A stretch of 14,664 nucleotides of DNA, taken from the NCBI GenBank assembly GCA_025936595.1, contig JAICTB010000026.1:1-14664 (forward strand), written 5' to 3'. Below, piece after piece: positions 13,255-14,664 of this stretch; the stretch's first letter is position 1; every line of letters begins with the position of its first letter. The stretch is from Thermoleophilia bacterium. Its GTDB lineage: Bacteria; Actinomycetota; Thermoleophilia; Gaiellales; Gaiellaceae. The notes under the pieces are model-generated. The model searched no databases and was not told where the DNA came from. It saw nothing but the letters and a program-made list of their open reading frames with translations. The position numbers were made by a program, and so were the translations under genes.

Positions 13255-13928
13255 TGCGCGTCCTCGCCGTCACCCACGGGCCTTCCGTCGGTCCGGAGAT
13301 CTTCTCCGACGTCATCGCAGAGGACGGGCACGAGCTCGTCGAGTGGGAGATCGCAACCCGCGGCGCTCCACCGGTGGGGTTCGACGCGGTGCTCGTCTTC
13401 GGCGGAGACCAGAACGTCGGCGAGGAGATCGAGCATCCGTGGCTGCACGAGGAGTACATGGCGCTCGGCACCTGGGCCGGCGACGGCACGCCGCTGCTCG
13501 CGGTCTGCCTCGGCGCGCAGACACTCGCGCACGCGCTCGGGGCCCCGGTGCGAAAGGTCGGCACGCAGTTGGCCGGCTTCTACGCGACCGAGCTGACGGA
13601 CGAAGGTGTCGCCGACCCCGTGCTCGGTGTGCTCCCACGCCGGTTCGAGTCGTTCAACGCGAACCATTACTGGTTCGAGGTCCCGGCCGAGGCGACGGAG
13701 CTCGCGACGGGGCCGGTGCCCCAGGCCTTCCGCGCCGGGGAGCGCGCCTGGGCGGTGCAGTTCCATCCGGAGATCCGGCGCGACCAGGTACTCGAGTGGT
13801 TTCGCGAGGACCCCGACCTGCCGCGGCAGGTCGAGGAGATCGCCGCGGAGCTCGACGAGAAGCTGCCCGCCTGGCAGGAGCACGGCCGGGCCCTCTGCCG
13901 CGCCTTCCTCGCGGCCGCAAGCCGCTAG
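13254..13928 (+). CDS. Class I glutamine amidotransferase
   Basis: A 224-aa cytoplasmic GATase-1 domain protein without a fused synthetase, like the GMP-synthase-related stand-alone amidotransferases. The catalytic triad is complete: Cys85 in LLAVCLGAQTLAHALG, and His171 and Glu173 in WAVQFHPEI. DAVLVFGGDQNVGEE at 44-58 and FESFNANHYWFEVP at 131-144 complete the fold. By family it would release ammonia from glutamine or a gamma-glutamyl compound; the acceptor is unknown and no partner synthetase is nearby. It starts in a TGATG overlap with DUF72, so the two proteins are probably made together. It ends in CTAG, shared with the rhodanese stop on the other strand. Confidence 0.92.
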   Translation: MRVLAVTHGPSVGPEIFSDVIAEDGHELVEWEIATRGAPPVGFDAVLVFGGDQNVGEEIEHPWLHEEYMALGTWAGDGTPLLAVCLGAQTLAHALGAPVRKVGTQLAGFYATELTDEGVADPVLGVLPRRFESFNANHYWFEVPAEATELATGPVPQAFRAGERAWAVQFHPEIRRDQVLEWFREDPDLPRQVEEIAAELDEKLPAWQEHGRALCRAFLAAASR

Positions 13929-14278
13929 CGCTCGAGCGGCAGGTCGTCGTGGCGCGACCACTCGTGCCACGAGCCGACGTAGTTGCGCGCCTCGTAGCCG
14001 AGCGAGCGCAGCACCTGCACCGCCATCGCCGAGCGCGAGCCGCCGTGGCAGTACGCGACCACCTCGGCACCGGCGTCGAGGCCGAGCTCTGCATGCACGT
14101 CGTCCGGCGTCATCTCCATCAGCCGGTAGATGTCGAGGTTTCGTGCACCGGGAATGTGACCTTGCCGCGGGTCGCACGGCTTGCCGAGGCTACCGTCGTA
14201 CTCGCGCGGCGTGCGCACGTCGAGGATCGGCACCTCGTCGAGCCGCGCGGCGAGCTCCTCGACCTCGATCTCGCTCAC
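13925..14278 (-). CDS. Single-domain rhodanese (sulfurtransferase)
   Basis: A 117-aa protein made of one rhodanese domain. LDVRTPREYDGSLGK at 19-33 and GHIPGARNLDI at 40-50 are standard family segments. The active-site loop CHGGSRS at 77-83 holds the persulfide-forming Cys77 in VVAYCHGGSRSAMAVQVLRSLGY. It ends with YVGSWHEWSRHDDLP, typical of thiosulfate/sulfur-carrier rhodaneses. A second Cys at 35 could form a disulfide or persulfide relay. No signal peptide, so cytoplasmic. GTG 14278 was chosen for the GTGA overlap with the GST-like gene; the frame is open above it but lies in the other gene's phase. Sulfur donor and acceptor are unknown. Confidence 0.93.
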   Translation of the reverse strand: MSEIEVEELAARLDEVPILDVRTPREYDGSLGKPCDPRQGHIPGARNLDIYRLMEMTPDDVHAELGLDAGAEVVAYCHGGSRSAMAVQVLRSLGYEARNYVGSWHEWSRHDDLPLER

Positions 14279-14664
14279 AGGCTGCGCACCGTTCTCACCT
14301 CGGTCGCGATCGACGGACGCTGCTCCAGCTCCGTCAGCCACGCCGCGATCCGCAGCGGTAGCTCGATCTCGAGCATGTCGCGTGCGCGAATCACCCACGG
14401 CGCGTACGCGATGTCGGCGTAGAGGCTCTGCCCCACGACGAGCGCGTCGAGCCGTCCGGAGAGATCGTTCTCGTCGCCGCGGCGGAAGGCGTAGTAGTCG
14501 CGCCCGAGGCTCTCCTCGAACCGGTGCACGAGAAGCCGAGCGTGCGCGCGGGCGGCACGGTCCTCCGGCAGCAGCGGCCGCTCCGGGTAGCGCTCCTCGA
14601 GGTACTCCATGATCACCTCCGACTCGGGCAGCGTGAACCCGTCGTCGAGCACCGGCACGGCCCC
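14275..14664 (-). CDS. Glutathione S-transferase-like protein, 5' end cut
   Basis: The last 129 residues of a GST-fold protein whose N-terminus lies beyond the window. The N-terminal thioredoxin-like half shows VPVLDDGFTLPESEVIMEYLEERYPERPLLPED, including the cis-Pro VPVL and the ES pair that binds the thiol peptide's gamma-glutamyl part. The C-terminal helical half follows (ARLLVHRFEESLGRDYYAFRRG ... LEIELPLRIAAWLTELEQRPSIATEV). Many actinobacteria lack glutathione, so the true thiol could be mycothiol or another; that cannot be told. It overlaps the rhodanese gene by 4 nt, so both are probably one thiol/sulfur-handling operon. Confidence 0.88.
   Translation of the reverse strand, partial: GAVPVLDDGFTLPESEVIMEYLEERYPERPLLPEDRAARAHARLLVHRFEESLGRDYYAFRRGDENDLSGRLDALVVGQSLYADIAYAPWVIRARDMLEIELPLRIAAWLTELEQRPSIATEVRTVRSL

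Overview
The window is GC-rich bacterial chromosome with very tight gene packing. Most gene junctions are 1-4 nt stop/start overlaps, GTG and TTG starts are common, and several start codons lie 6-8 nt after a TAnnnT-like -10 box with no Shine-Dalgarno, which suggests leaderless mRNAs. Together with a type 2 orotidine-5'-phosphate decarboxylase, the murI-rph-rdgB gene order and Ala/Arg-rich secreted proteins, this points to Actinomycetota. A deep lineage such as Thermoleophilia is my best guess, but it is inference and not proven. I count 18 protein genes (two cut by the window edges), no RNA genes, no insertion sequence, no CRISPR array, and no gene-free stretch over 300 bases.

Left block, minus strand, about 6240 down to 1. 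A small Roadblock-like protein, a 67-aa membrane protein and pyrE form one overlapping run. Next comes the DNA-bending protein HU with its own promoter, Shine-Dalgarno and TTG start, followed by a strong hairpin. Then come pyrF, a membrane-anchored LysM protein, a D-Ala-D-Ala carboxypeptidase, a PfkB-family (1-phosphofructokinase-like) kinase, a tiny proline/threonine-rich lipoprotein, and guaB (IMP dehydrogenase), whose 3' end lies outside the window. The block joins pyrimidine and purine nucleotide synthesis with cell-wall maturation.

Middle block. A YihY/BrkB membrane protein (+) diverges from the Roadblock gene across only 22 bp. It converges on murI-rph-mgtC-rdgB (-), an overlapping operon for peptidoglycan precursor supply, tRNA 3' processing, an MgtC/SapB membrane protein and NTP-pool cleaning. 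The 98-bp gap between yihY and rdgB holds a short array of near-palindromic repeats that can fold into a long hairpin.

Right block. Divergent from murI is a plus-strand run: a secreted alpha/beta hydrolase, a secreted protein of unknown function, a DUF72 protein and a class I glutamine amidotransferase. All are joined by 1-4 nt overlaps. The DUF72 gene has no ATG, GTG or TTG in the right place and seems to start at CTG inside a CTGA overlap. On the opposite strand a GST-like gene (cut by the window end) and a rhodanese gene converge on the amidotransferase, sharing a CTAG stop overlap.

The items most worth a second look are the CTG-started DUF72 gene, the repeat array at 7054-7127, the symmetric divergent leaderless promoter at 6229-6250, and the GPSGIC (not GPGSIC) catalytic loop of IMP dehydrogenase. 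I see no clear new multi-gene defence or biosynthetic system.
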